A DNA stretch of 64,000 bases from Bacteroidota bacterium (GCA_016178785.1 JACOSO010000026.1:81648-145647); one strand, 5' to 3'; shown: positions 16,881-25,738, counted from the first letter of the stretch. Translations and numbers: made by a program. The notes: generated by a model not told the origin, from the letters alone.

Positions 16881-18638
16881 TTAATAGAGTTGGTACTCGG
16901 GTGATTGCATCATGGCATTAAACAAGAATTCCAATTGTCGTTGCACTACTTCCATTTCATATCCTGTGCTGTTCCAGCGGAAAGTCCACATGCCCTCTGG
17001 GTCGGCATCAATCTGCGGTGACTTCAGGAACGCAGTAAGAAAATAGTTCATGCGGGCAGCCGTTAGTCCGCTGTTGGCATCCGCTCCTGTCGTATAGGTC
17101 AGGTTGTCATTCAATGGCAGCAGGTATTGAGCTAATGCTATGATCAAGTCGCGAGCATTCGAGGCTATAGCATTTGAAAATTTATTTTTTACAAAACCAA
17201 CAACATCAATAGACAACATGCCCGTCATTCCCTGGTTTTGCGAGACCAATTGGTTGATGAATTCGTAGCGTTGCGTAAGGTAATTGGTGGATATCCAACT
17301 TCGTTGATAAATAGGCCATTGATGATAGGCCTCGTATCCGGCTACATCGGCCGGCTCATAAAAATTCAAACCCATAACTTCAAGGGAACGGATCAATTGA
17401 TTCGTGCTGTTATAAAAAGATTGAGCGGAAGATACAGGGTCAGGCAAAGACAAATCAAACATTCTCATTGTGCCTGTTATCAAATCCAAAGGGGATTTAA
17501 TAATGCCTCCAAAATTGTCATCGTCTGCACCCGTGGCTGCATCATAAAAATGCTGACTTTGAAAAAGTTCTTCCAACACTGGCTGCAATTTGAATCCGCT
17601 GCCAGAAAAAGTAACAGCCATTTGTGAAATTACGGTATCGTCAATTGTTGGGGTGATATCATGATAAACAAAGAACCTGTAAATTCTCCGGCAAATATTT
17701 TTTGCTGTTTCAGGCTGCGCATAAATCATTTCGATCAGTTGACTGATTTCGTCCAACGCGCTGGCCTGGGTAGCATTCCCACCACTGAGCAAAGCTGCAT
17801 TGGGTTGTATGATCGTGTTGGTAAAGCGGTCACTGAATTGCTTTACTCCATTGTCGTGAGATGACGCATTGCCGGTCGACCCTCGCACTACACCTCTTGG
17901 CAAATTTGTATCGATGTCGATATTTGAAAACGAAGTGTCAACCTTCCATCCAGAAAGGACACGTGCTGCTTGCTGCACATCAACTTCCTTGTAGTAATAA
18001 TAATCGCCCTGGGCGCTTACCGGTGGTACAGAGCCGTCAAGACCCCGGCCAATTGAAAATAACTCCATCAATTCGCGGGCATAATTTTCGTTCGGACTTC
18101 CATCCACATTGAGTTCCCCGTCCAGCAAACGCAGCATGGCATTATCTACCGTCACTTTTTTAGTCAGCTCTTTAAAGTTGAATTTGGCTGGTTGGTTTTT
18201 ATCAAAGGCAAATAGGCGATAGAGTTGATTTTGAAAATACAACGACCGGCTATTATCAATTTTGCTTTGAATGGCCGTGAGCACAGTATGAATAAAAAAA
18301 ACGATTTTCTCACGCGTGGTATAGGCTAGCGCTAGCGAAGGGTTAATGCCGGTGCCCAAAACCTGACTGATAAACCAACCTTTAAAAAACTCTTGCAGGT
18401 CACCCTCACTGCTATTGGCAGCGGTCACCCCGGAAATTACCCACTCCTTATTAGTTGCCGGATCAACCGGTAAAACAGGATCTGGTATTGGTTGTTGAAA
18501 CAGTACAACTACCGCTTGCGCAGCCGTAAGTGCAGAAAAAGAATCGATTTGTTCTTTCGTGGGACCCACGTTGGCACGGTGCAGCAAATGCGCTGCGCGT
18601 TTATAACCGAGTATTCCCGAAAATGGGGCTAAGGGCAT
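16881..18638 (-). CDS. DUF1800 family protein
   Basis: A 585-residue protein with the DUF1800 signatures AAHLLHRANVGPTKEQID near the N-terminus, NYARELMELFSIG in the middle, and AARVLSGWKVD shortly after. No clear signal peptide follows the ATG at 18638, although the partner protein at 15161 is exported. It is the first gene of the operon that continues with DUF1501, an outer-membrane barrel and a lipoprotein; its stop is followed one base later by the DUF1501 start. A TAACTTTG promoter element lies 22 bases upstream. The family has no established biochemical activity. Confidence 0.88.
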   Translation of the reverse strand: MPLAPFSGILGYKRAAHLLHRANVGPTKEQIDSFSALTAAQAVVVLFQQPIPDPVLPVDPATNKEWVISGVTAANSSEGDLQEFFKGWFISQVLGTGINPSLALAYTTREKIVFFIHTVLTAIQSKIDNSRSLYFQNQLYRLFAFDKNQPAKFNFKELTKKVTVDNAMLRLLDGELNVDGSPNENYARELMELFSIGRGLDGSVPPVSAQGDYYYYKEVDVQQAARVLSGWKVDTSFSNIDIDTNLPRGVVRGSTGNASSHDNGVKQFSDRFTNTIIQPNAALLSGGNATQASALDEISQLIEMIYAQPETAKNICRRIYRFFVYHDITPTIDDTVISQMAVTFSGSGFKLQPVLEELFQSQHFYDAATGADDDNFGGIIKSPLDLITGTMRMFDLSLPDPVSSAQSFYNSTNQLIRSLEVMGLNFYEPADVAGYEAYHQWPIYQRSWISTNYLTQRYEFINQLVSQNQGMTGMLSIDVVGFVKNKFSNAIASNARDLIIALAQYLLPLNDNLTYTTGADANSGLTAARMNYFLTAFLKSPQIDADPEGMWTFRWNSTGYEMEVVQRQLEFLFNAMMQSPEYQLY

Positions 18639-18659
18639 AACTCTTGTTGGTGTTTATTT

Positions 18660-18667
18660 CAAAGTTA
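18660..18667 (-). promoter_or_regulatory. Promoter -7 element TAACTTTG for the DUF1800 operon
   Basis: On the minus strand TAACTTTG ends 22 bases before the ATG at 18638. It matches the Bacteroidota consensus and would serve the four-gene operon. The 275-base divergent gap up to 18914 shows no other clear signal. Confidence 0.45.
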
Positions 18668-18913
18668 ATCGCGGAATCAAGACGACTATTGTTTTACAAG
18701 ACGAACCGTTATTTTACACGATGTTCATGCAGTAATAGCTTTAACCACCTATTCTCGTTTTAGAAATCAAGCATTGCCTAACCTATTCTTTAATTGAAGA
18801 TTTATTTCAATTCTTTATTGAACAATAAAGAGCTGAGCGCGATGACATCATACAATATCAAAAAGGAAATGAACTGAAATTGTTAGTAGATTCGACATAG
18901 TTTACAATGTTCT

Positions 18914-20173
18914 ATGAAATTTCCAATTACCCTCGACCGTCAGAAAGAAATTTACCTCAACGGATTTGCAGGAATTCCTCCAGTTGTGCCGGTTTCATTT
19001 CGCGAACTGGAAGAAGCCGCGCGTAAAAAACTTTCATCACAAGCATACGCTTACATCGCTGGTGGAGCGGGCAATGAAGGCACATTGCGTAGCAACACTC
19101 AATCCTTTGAAAAATATAAAATCGTACCACGCATGCTGCGCGATGTTAGTCTTCGTGACACCAGCATTGAACTCTTCGGGCAAAAACTTTCTTCACCGCT
19201 TTTGCTTTGTCCAATCGGTGTTTTAGAATTGGCTCATCGGCAAGCGGATGTTGGTGTGGCCAAAGCTGCTGCTTCCGTAAATGTTCCTTACATTTTTTCC
19301 AGCCAGGCTTCGCGATCGATGGAGGAAGTTTCTTCGGTTATGGGTAATACTCCCCGATGGTTCCAACTGTATTGGAGCAAATCAAATGAGCTCGTAAAAA
19401 GTTTTGTTCAACGTGCAGAGAAATGCAATTGCTCCGCCATTGTCGTTACACTTGATACAACCATGCTTGGCTGGCGCACACGCGACCTCGACATGGCTTA
19501 CTTGCCTTTTCTCGAAGGAAGAGGAATTGCTCAATATACTTCCGATCCTGTTTTTCAAGAATTAATGAATGAGGCAGAGCTGCGAGCGAAACGAAAAATC
19601 ACTTTTCATTCCGTAGTTGGTCTTATACAAATGACAAAAAATTATATTGGTGGAAATTTCCTTTCAAAGATTGCGTCTGGTCGCCCGATAAAAGCGGTTC
19701 AAAAGTTTATCAATATTTATTCCAATCCTGCCCTTACATGGAATGAACTGAAATATCTAAGAGAGATCACTAAACTTCCGGTATTGCTCAAAGGAATTCT
19801 TCACGCGGATGACGCCCGCAAAGCAATTGACTTCGGAATGGACGGTATAATCGTTTCTAACCATGGTGGCCGTCAAGTGGACGGAAGCATTAGCACAATT
19901 GACGCGCTGCCTTCGGTTGCAGATGCAATTCAAGATAAAATCCCGGTGTTGATGGATAGCGGCATCCGGGGAGGTGCAGATATTTTCAAAGCGTTGGCAC
20001 TTGGCGCGAAAGCCGTTTGCATTGGCAGACCCTATGTTTACGGGCTTGCCGTTGGGGCTGAACAAGGTGTGAAAGAAGTTTTGCAAAATATGCGCACTGA
20101 TTTTGAACTAACAATGGGTCTCGCGGGTTGCGCAAGTATCTCTGAGATAACAAAGAGCAATTTGTCGTTGTGA
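18914..20173 (+). CDS. FMN-dependent 2-hydroxyacid dehydrogenase/oxidase
   Basis: A 419-residue protein of the lactate oxidase/glycolate oxidase/LldD family. It has the (beta/alpha)8 FMN landmarks YIAGGAGNEGTLRSN, the PIG segment near residue 100, QLYW, and the catalytic pair H317/R320 in VSNHGGRQVDG, followed by MDSGIRGGADIFKALALGAKAVCIGRP for FMN phosphate binding. It oxidises an L-2-hydroxyacid such as lactate. The length and the long middle insertion recall the lactate monooxygenase-like branch. Whether electrons go to oxygen or to a carrier cannot be told. It is monocistronic or weakly linked to DUF4197, which has its own promoter. Confidence 0.9.
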   Translation: MKFPITLDRQKEIYLNGFAGIPPVVPVSFRELEEAARKKLSSQAYAYIAGGAGNEGTLRSNTQSFEKYKIVPRMLRDVSLRDTSIELFGQKLSSPLLLCPIGVLELAHRQADVGVAKAAASVNVPYIFSSQASRSMEEVSSVMGNTPRWFQLYWSKSNELVKSFVQRAEKCNCSAIVVTLDTTMLGWRTRDLDMAYLPFLEGRGIAQYTSDPVFQELMNEAELRAKRKITFHSVVGLIQMTKNYIGGNFLSKIASGRPIKAVQKFINIYSNPALTWNELKYLREITKLPVLLKGILHADDARKAIDFGMDGIIVSNHGGRQVDGSISTIDALPSVADAIQDKIPVLMDSGIRGGADIFKALALGAKAVCIGRPYVYGLAVGAEQGVKEVLQNMRTDFELTMGLAGCASISEITKSNLSL

Positions 20174-20178
20174 TATCT

Positions 20179-20205
20179 TTGGTCTGCTCATTCTTTCTAA
20201 ATTTG
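20179..20205 (+). promoter_or_regulatory. Promoter (TTG-N16-TAAATTTG) upstream of DUF4197
   Basis: TTG at 20179-20181 and TAAATTTG at 20198-20205 agree with the Bacteroidota promoter pattern. The ATG at 20221 follows after 15 bases, implying a very short leader. Confidence 0.5.
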
Positions 20206-20220
20206 CGCTAATCATTCCCT

Positions 20221-20931
20221 ATGAAAAAAATATTTATCCTTCCAATCCTACTATGCTCTTGTACCGCCACGCAAATTACCCAGGCTGTAACCGAGGCTAA
20301 CAAGATATTAGAAACCCCGCAGCCACTCACAACAGCAGAGGTAAGTGACGGTCTTAAGCAAGCCCTGATCAACGGTATCAGCAAAGGCTCGGATCTCACT
20401 TCTCAAGTGGACGGCTATTTTAAAAATGCTGAAATAAAAATTCCATTCCCGCCCGATGTAAAAAAAGTGGAAGACCGTTTGCGTCAAATTGGGTTGGGAA
20501 GTGAAGTGGACAAATTTGTGATGACTTTAAACAGAGGAGCAGAAGATGCTGCTAAAGATGCAAAGCCGATTTTCATCGATGCCATTAAATCCATGTCTAT
20601 TGAAGATGCTTGGGGGATTTTGAAAGGCCAGAATGACGCTGCCACTCAATATTTAAAGAAGACCACAACCACACAACTCAAAACAAAATTCAGTCCGGTG
20701 ATTCAGAATTCGCTCGATAAAGTGAGTGCAACAAAATACTATAGCGATTTAGTAAACACCTACAACAAGATTCCACTGGTGGATAAAGTCAATCCCGATT
20801 TGAATTCGTATGCCACAGATCTGGCTATTCACGGTCTGTTCACAATGATCGCGAAAGAAGAAAAGAATATCAGGCAAGATCCTGTAGCTCGCACAACTGA
20901 TCTATTGAAAAAAGTTTTTGGTTCTAAATAA
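20221..20931 (+). CDS. DUF4197 family exported protein
   Basis: A 236-residue protein with a lipoprotein-like signal (IFILPILLCSCTATQ). The mature part matches the DUF4197 pattern: LTTAEVSDGLKQALINGISKGSD near residue 40, FPPDVKKVEDRLRQIGLG, MNRGAEDAA-like LNRGAEDAAKDAKPIF, and the closing LAIHGLFTMIAKEEKNIRQDPVARTTDLLKKVFG. It is probably a helical periplasmic or membrane-anchored protein; no activity is known for the family. The PaaN gene begins 9 bases after its stop, so the two are likely cotranscribed. Confidence 0.88.
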   Translation: MKKIFILPILLCSCTATQITQAVTEANKILETPQPLTTAEVSDGLKQALINGISKGSDLTSQVDGYFKNAEIKIPFPPDVKKVEDRLRQIGLGSEVDKFVMTLNRGAEDAAKDAKPIFIDAIKSMSIEDAWGILKGQNDAATQYLKKTTTTQLKTKFSPVIQNSLDKVSATKYYSDLVNTYNKIPLVDKVNPDLNSYATDLAIHGLFTMIAKEEKNIRQDPVARTTDLLKKVFGSK

Positions 20932-20940
20932 AATATCAAC

Positions 20941-22605
20941 ATGACCTTATTCGAAAAACACCAGCCTGTTATCACCAAAGCCATCGAAGTTTTGCACTCA
21001 CGGATTTTCTTTGCAGCCTTTCCTGAGAATCCGTCACCGGCTGTCTATGGCGAAACTGCCGATGCTGATGGACAAGCAAAATTCAAAAACCAGCTCGGTA
21101 AAAAATTTGAAGAACTGAAACAATCGGGAGCAACTACCTGGGGTGGACAAGAAGAATCGCCTTATACACAGGAGGCTCTGAAAATTTCCTATCCGCTTTT
21201 TACCGTTGATTCACTGATTGGAAATTCTAAAAAAGCATTTCACCAATGGCGCAAAGTAAGTGCACAAGATCGTGCAGGAATTTTGATGGAATCGTTAGAG
21301 CGCACAAAGAAAAGATTTTTTGAGGTCGCTTACGCAACGATGCACACCACAGGTCAGGGTTATATGATGGCATTTCAGGCTAGCGGTCCTCACGCTGCTG
21401 ATCGCGCGCTCGAAGCCATAGCAGCCGGTTACGAAGAACTCAATCGTTTTCCCGGAAAAGTGATATGGGACAAGCCGATGGGCAAGTTCAACATACAATT
21501 AAATAAGGAGTGGCGGGCAGTACCGAAAGGAATTTCAGTAGTGATCGGTTGCTCTACGTTCCCGACCTGGAATTCTGTAACGGGAATTTATGGCAGTTTG
21601 ATTACAGGTAACCCAGTGATTGTGAAACCACATCCGGGAGCGATTTTACCAATCGCCATTTTTGTTGCTGAAATTCAAAATGTGCTGACTGAAAATAATC
21701 TCGATCCAAATACTTGTCAGCTTGGAGTGGATACGTTTGATAAAATGATCACGAAAGAACTGGCAGAGCATCCCGATGTAAAGCTCATTGACTACACGGG
21801 CAACTCAGCGTTTGGTTCTTATCTCGAAGCATTGCCCGGAAAAACTGTCTTCACTGAAAAAACCGGAGTTAATTCCGTGATCCTTGATTCAGTTGAAGAT
21901 GTCGACAAAGCTGCAGCCAACTTAGCTTTTTCTGTGAATTTATACAGCGGACAAATGTGCACTGCTCCTCAAAACTTGTACATCCCTGCCGATGGAATTA
22001 ATTCTCCTGCAGGAAAAATTTCGTTTGATGACTTCGCTCAAAAGTTTGCTGCACAAATCACGGGGCTGGTTGACAACCCAAAAGCAGGACCATTTGTGCT
22101 GGGTGCTATTCAAAATAAAAAAACCAACGAAAGAATTGCTGAAGCCGAAAAGCTTCCGGGTAAAGTGATCCTCAAATCACGCACATTGGAAAATCCGCAA
22201 TTCAAAAATGCACGCACTGCAACTCCGGTAGTAGTTGAAATTGATTCAAGTAAAAAAGAAATCTACAGCAAAGAACTTTTCGGACCGATTGCTTTGCTGA
22301 TCAAAACAAAAAACACCAACGAGTCTATCGCACTTGCACAAGAGATGGCAATGAAGCATGGCGCGATTTCGTGCGCAGCTTACACTACCGATGCATCGGT
22401 TCATGAAAAAATTGCCGATGAAATGGCGCTAGCGGCAACTCCGGTTTCGTTCAATCTCACTGGAGGAATTTACATGAACCAAAATGCAGCCTTTTCAGAT
22501 TTTCATGTAACAGGCGGCAACCCGGCAGGCAACGCATCTTTTACCAATCCCGAATATGTGACGAAAAGATTTACGTGGGTGGGACATCGGGAGCCGGTGA
22601 AGTAA
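20941..22605 (+). CDS. paaN: PaaN-type aldehyde dehydrogenase (phenylacetate degradation family)
   Basis: A 554-residue aldehyde dehydrogenase superfamily protein of the PaaN type, distinguished from ordinary ALDH by its length and N-terminal extension. Residues C340 (GQMCTAPQN) and E306 (FTEKTGVNS) are the catalytic cysteine and glutamate, and GNPVIVKPHPGA is the cofactor-binding segment. In aerobic phenylacetate breakdown such proteins have been linked to handling of the ring-cleavage aldehyde. No other paa gene is visible in the window, so the substrate here is open. It follows the DUF4197 gene by 9 bases. G+C is visibly higher than in the island that follows. Confidence 0.87.
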   Translation: MTLFEKHQPVITKAIEVLHSRIFFAAFPENPSPAVYGETADADGQAKFKNQLGKKFEELKQSGATTWGGQEESPYTQEALKISYPLFTVDSLIGNSKKAFHQWRKVSAQDRAGILMESLERTKKRFFEVAYATMHTTGQGYMMAFQASGPHAADRALEAIAAGYEELNRFPGKVIWDKPMGKFNIQLNKEWRAVPKGISVVIGCSTFPTWNSVTGIYGSLITGNPVIVKPHPGAILPIAIFVAEIQNVLTENNLDPNTCQLGVDTFDKMITKELAEHPDVKLIDYTGNSAFGSYLEALPGKTVFTEKTGVNSVILDSVEDVDKAAANLAFSVNLYSGQMCTAPQNLYIPADGINSPAGKISFDDFAQKFAAQITGLVDNPKAGPFVLGAIQNKKTNERIAEAEKLPGKVILKSRTLENPQFKNARTATPVVVEIDSSKKEIYSKELFGPIALLIKTKNTNESIALAQEMAMKHGAISCAAYTTDASVHEKIADEMALAATPVSFNLTGGIYMNQNAAFSDFHVTGGNPAGNASFTNPEYVTKRFTWVGHREPVK

Positions 22606-22631
22606 ATATTCAAAAACAGGACTATTACAAA

Positions 22632-22910
22632 ATGTTTCCGACTGTTCCATTCATTTACTTTCTCATATGCGGAATTTCAGGCTTAGTTCCATGGTACAAA
22701 ATGCTAAGCATAATGGAGAGTAAAAGTCGAGAAGTAAATTATTATTGGATTAATCCTCGGCAATTTATTGAGTTCAATAAGTTAATAAGAGAAGAGGGAG
22801 ATTTGAAAGAAAAGAAAAAGTACATAGCGATTTTTGTGGATTCAAATTGCTTTGATTCCAATTTACTAAGTAGGAATGATTTTACTATTAGGATTAACTA
22901 TGTAAAATGA
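22632..22910 (+). CDS. Small membrane protein, unknown
   Basis: A 92-residue reading frame from the ATG at 22632; a GTG at 22575 would extend it into the end of paaN but is less likely. It begins with a hydrophobic segment (VPFIYFLICGISGLVPWY, about residues 4-22) and continues with a charged part ending in NYVK. No family is recognised. The DNA is A+T rich, unlike paaN. The gene lies 45 bases before the caspase-like gene on the same strand, so it may form a two-gene unit with it. It could also be a chance frame; codon use alone does not settle this. Confidence 0.5.
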   Translation: MFPTVPFIYFLICGISGLVPWYKMLSIMESKSREVNYYWINPRQFIEFNKLIREEGDLKEKKKYIAIFVDSNCFDSNLLSRNDFTIRINYVK

Positions 22911-22955
22911 AAATGCAGTACTGATCGGGTATAGCAACCAGTTTAGCATTGACAT

Positions 22956-23762
22956 ATGATTTTAGAAAAGGAGAACGTCTATTTTAATAGAATTTTCATA
23001 ATTCAATCTTTGCCAGATGGTGATAAACGAACGGGAGATGAAATTGAATTAAAAATAAAGTACATATCCTTTAAAGAAAGTAGCATAACGGTTGAATTAA
23101 TAGACGTAGATTCTCGAAGTTCTTTTTTCAATGAATTAAAGAAAATCAGGGAACTGATACCAAACGGAATCCTTCCATTTATTCATTTTGAAATACATGG
23201 AAATGAACATGGCCTTGTTTTATCAAACAATGAACTTCTAGAATGGAATGATCTAAAAGAGCCTCTTAGAGATTTGAATAAACGAACCAAGAATAATTTG
23301 TTTATCTCTCTAGCAACATGTTATGGAGGCTATTTATTAAGGATATATAAGCCATGGGAAGCATGTCCTTTTTATGGGTACATCGGACCGATTGGCATCG
23401 CCTTTGATAATGATCTTGAAGCTAGTTATAGCGCATTTTTTGAAACCCTTTTGCTAACCAATGATTTCGCCAATGCAACAGAAAAACTTCAAGAAACTGT
23501 TGAGGGTAATTCAAAATTATATATTTCTATGAACTGCTCTCAATATTTCAATAACCTCGTTGCTCAGTACAAGGAAGAAAATAAAAACCCGAGAATACAG
23601 AATGAAAGAGTAAAGCAAATCGTTAAAAATCTTAAAAAGGAATACTCCAATCGAGGGGTAAGTAATAAAAAAATTAAAAGAGAAGCAGATCGATTTTTTT
23701 TAACCAACAAAGAAGATGAAGAAATTGAAAAAATGAGCAAAATATTCTTTCATAAAGAATGA
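22956..23762 (+). CDS. Putative caspase/CHAT-like cysteine protease
   Basis: A 268-residue protein with no signal peptide. Residues 72-130 read ILPFIHFEIHGNEHGLVLS...NNLFISLATCYGGYLL. This is the arrangement of caspase-like (C14/CHAT) proteases: a hydrophobic strand ending in H-G (H81), then about 40 residues later a strand ending in A-[ST]-C (C122) followed by small residues. The C-terminal ~70 residues are Lys/Glu-rich and probably helical. The family call comes from this motif only; a non-catalytic or unrelated alpha/beta protein is possible. Sampled rows are about 22-33% G+C against about 48-55% in paaN rows, suggesting transfer. It is paired with a small membrane protein upstream and followed by a transposase remnant. 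Confidence 0.6.
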   Translation: MILEKENVYFNRIFIIQSLPDGDKRTGDEIELKIKYISFKESSITVELIDVDSRSSFFNELKKIRELIPNGILPFIHFEIHGNEHGLVLSNNELLEWNDLKEPLRDLNKRTKNNLFISLATCYGGYLLRIYKPWEACPFYGYIGPIGIAFDNDLEASYSAFFETLLLTNDFANATEKLQETVEGNSKLYISMNCSQYFNNLVAQYKEENKNPRIQNERVKQIVKNLKKEYSNRGVSNKKIKREADRFFLTNKEDEEIEKMSKIFFHKE

Positions 23763-23776
23763 AATTACTCCCCCCT

Positions 23777-23833
23777 GGCCTAGGTTCGTGTCCTCAGGAA
23801 CCCAGGCCAAGGTTCGTGTCCTCACGAACCTTG
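23777..23833. repeat. Two tandem REP-like hairpins
   Basis: The first hairpin (23777-23808) has arms GGCCTAGGTTC and GGAACCCAGGCC, slightly imperfect. The second (23808-23833) is a perfect 11-bp stem CAAGGTTCGTG / CACGAACCTTG with loop TCCT. Both share the core GGTTCGTGTCCTCA. They lie directly in front of a REP-associated transposase remnant, which is the normal setting of such elements. Confidence 0.8.
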
Positions 23834-23858
23834 CTCGTAAAAATTTCTAATTATTGAT

Positions 23859-24107
23859 GTGTTTTCGTTTGTTATCATGCCCAATCATATTCATCTGATC
23901 TGGCGGATCAACGAAATGAATGGTGAGGAATCTCCGCATGCTTCCTTCTTAAAATTCACAGCGCATGAGTTTAAGAAAATGTTGATTGCACAGGGCGAAG
24001 AAAAAGCACCATCCGCTCATGCTTTTGGAATAATTCAAAATGAAAATTTTGAACCCGAAAATCTGTTGACATCTCCATCTTCGTATATTCGGTCTGTAAA
24101 GATTTAG
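23859..24107 (+). pseudogene. Truncated REP-associated (Y1/HUH) transposase
   Basis: An 82-codon frame beginning FVIMPNHIHLIWRI, the HUH histidine motif of REP-associated tyrosine transposases, then ASFLKFTAHEFKKML as in the Bacteroidota group. The normal N-terminal ~45 residues are absent because an in-frame TAA lies at 23838. The part after about residue 50 no longer follows the family, and the conserved tyrosine region and the HNNP-type C-terminus are missing. It is therefore inactive. It stands beside its presumed substrate hairpins. Confidence 0.8.
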
Positions 24108-24110
24108 CAA

Positions 24111-25304
24111 TTGAAGAACTCAGACCATGAACGTGAAAGGCTTCGGATACTTGAAATGTATTCGATTGTAGACACTCCCCCAGAAGAAGAATATGACAAC
24201 ATCGCGCAAATCGCTTCCGAGATCAGCCATTCGCCCATGGCGCAGATCAATATTATTGACGCCACAAAGCAATACTCCAAGTCCAGCTTAGGTATTCCCA
24301 GAAATGTGCTGCCCCGAGAGTTTGCGTTTTGTAATCACACAGTTCAGAATCCTTTTGCAATGACCATCGTGCCCGACATGCGGTTAGACGAAAGGTTTCA
24401 AAACCATCCGGGAGTAGTGGGCGAACCTTACATTCAATTTTATACAGGTGTGCCATTAACTACGGCAGAAGGTTTTGCGTTGGGATCGCTCTGCGTGATG
24501 GACATCCACCCCAAAGAATTGAACAGCTCCCAATTGGAAACATTGAGAGCACTTGCAGCTCAGGTTGTTGTCAATCTTGAATTGAGGCGCAACAACTTGA
24601 TTTTAAAAGAACGTCAGCAAGAACTTAAGTCCAAGTATGATGAGCTCGAACAATTTGCGTTTGTGGTATCACATGATTTGAAATCGCCTTTAAATAATAT
24701 CATCGCGCTGGCGAAGATGCTCAAGCAGGAGTATGGAAAACAACTTGACACATCGGGGCTTGAACTCGTGGAGTATCTCAACTCTTCTTCGGGCAGGCTC
24801 AAAAGTTTGATTGAAGGCATTTTGGAATTCTACAGGGGAGATCAAATCCTCGCCAATCACAAAGAAGAGATTGAATTGAATAAATTTCTACACGACATTT
24901 CTAAATTGAATAATCCGTTGAATGATGTGCAATTCAAATACCCCGAAGAGCCTGTTCGTTTAAGAGTAAACAAAGTTGTGCTGGAGCAAATATTTCTGAA
25001 TTTATTCGTGAATGCGATCAAGTATAACGACAAAGAAAAAACAATCATTTCTGTTTCATGCACCCAGGATGATCAGCTCTATTACTTTACTGTTCAAGAC
25101 AATGGCATTGGAATAGACGAAGCTCACCTTCTGGACATATTCAGGCTATTTACCAATCTTAATAAGAAAGACAAGCATGGAAATTTGGGCACCGGCATTG
25201 GGCTTTCAACAGTGAAGAAATTGGTGGAAAAATCCGGGGGAAACATTCGTGTATCATCAAAGCCGGGTATTGGTACTTCATTTTTATTTTCGATTAAGAA
25301 GTAG
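24111..25304 (+). CDS. GAF-domain histidine kinase
   Basis: A 397-residue soluble kinase read from TTG at 24111 (a GAF-family opening 'ERERLRILEMYSIVDTPPEEEYD' follows directly). The GAF domain spans about 25-160 (FCNHTVQNPFAMTIVPDMRLDERF, GSLCVMD). A coiled linker and HisKA follow, with H188 in VVSHDLKSPLNN, then HATPase_c with LNLFVNAIKYND, VQDNGIGID and GTGIGLSTVKKLVEKSGG. No membrane helices are present, so it senses an internal signal. No response regulator is adjacent. It begins 3 bases after the transposase remnant, which marks the island's right border. Confidence 0.9.
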   Translation: MKNSDHERERLRILEMYSIVDTPPEEEYDNIAQIASEISHSPMAQINIIDATKQYSKSSLGIPRNVLPREFAFCNHTVQNPFAMTIVPDMRLDERFQNHPGVVGEPYIQFYTGVPLTTAEGFALGSLCVMDIHPKELNSSQLETLRALAAQVVVNLELRRNNLILKERQQELKSKYDELEQFAFVVSHDLKSPLNNIIALAKMLKQEYGKQLDTSGLELVEYLNSSSGRLKSLIEGILEFYRGDQILANHKEEIELNKFLHDISKLNNPLNDVQFKYPEEPVRLRVNKVVLEQIFLNLFVNAIKYNDKEKTIISVSCTQDDQLYYFTVQDNGIGIDEAHLLDIFRLFTNLNKKDKHGNLGTGIGLSTVKKLVEKSGGNIRVSSKPGIGTSFLFSIKK

Positions 25305-25363
25305 GGCTTGTTATCTTAGAGTTTGGAACCACTAACCGAACCTAAATAAAAAATAAAATATCT

Positions 25364-25738
25364 ATGACACTGACCGCTCAAGTATCAATCATCGAAAATG
25401 AAAAAAGACTGATAGATGCACAAAGAAATAGTGACGTTCATGCGTTGGATCAATTACTTCATGACGATTTGCTATTCACTATTCCTAACGGGCAAATTAT
25501 CACCAAACAAATTGACCTCGAAAGTCATCGCAACGGCACTATGGTTGTCGACTCGAACACTCCCAGCGAACAGGTAATCAAACTAATTGGAGATACAGCT
25601 GTTGTTACAACTATTGTTGAATTAAAAGGCAAATTCAATACGCAACCTATTAACGGGAAGTTCCGCTACATTCGGGTGTGGAGACAATTCAATGATGGAT
25701 GGAAAATGATTGCAGGTAGTGCCGTGCAAATTGTGTAA
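25364..25738 (+). CDS. NTF2-like (DUF4440) protein
   Basis: A 124-residue protein with the SnoaL/DUF4440 cone fold pattern: a helical ENEKRLIDAQRNSDVHALDQLLHDDLLFTIPNGQIITK start, then strands GDTAVVTTIVELKGKF and FRYIRVWRQFNDGWKMIAGSAVQIV. It lacks a signal peptide, so it is cytoplasmic. Members bind or convert varied small molecules; no substrate can be proposed. It stands alone between the GAF kinase and the convergent oxidoreductase gene. Confidence 0.85.
   Translation: MTLTAQVSIIENEKRLIDAQRNSDVHALDQLLHDDLLFTIPNGQIITKQIDLESHRNGTMVVDSNTPSEQVIKLIGDTAVVTTIVELKGKFNTQPINGKFRYIRVWRQFNDGWKMIAGSAVQIV

Noticed and set aside
23777..23833. Possible CRISPR repeats
   Set aside because: Only two copies, each self-complementary, no spacers of regular length, and next to a REP-associated transposase; they are REP-like hairpins.
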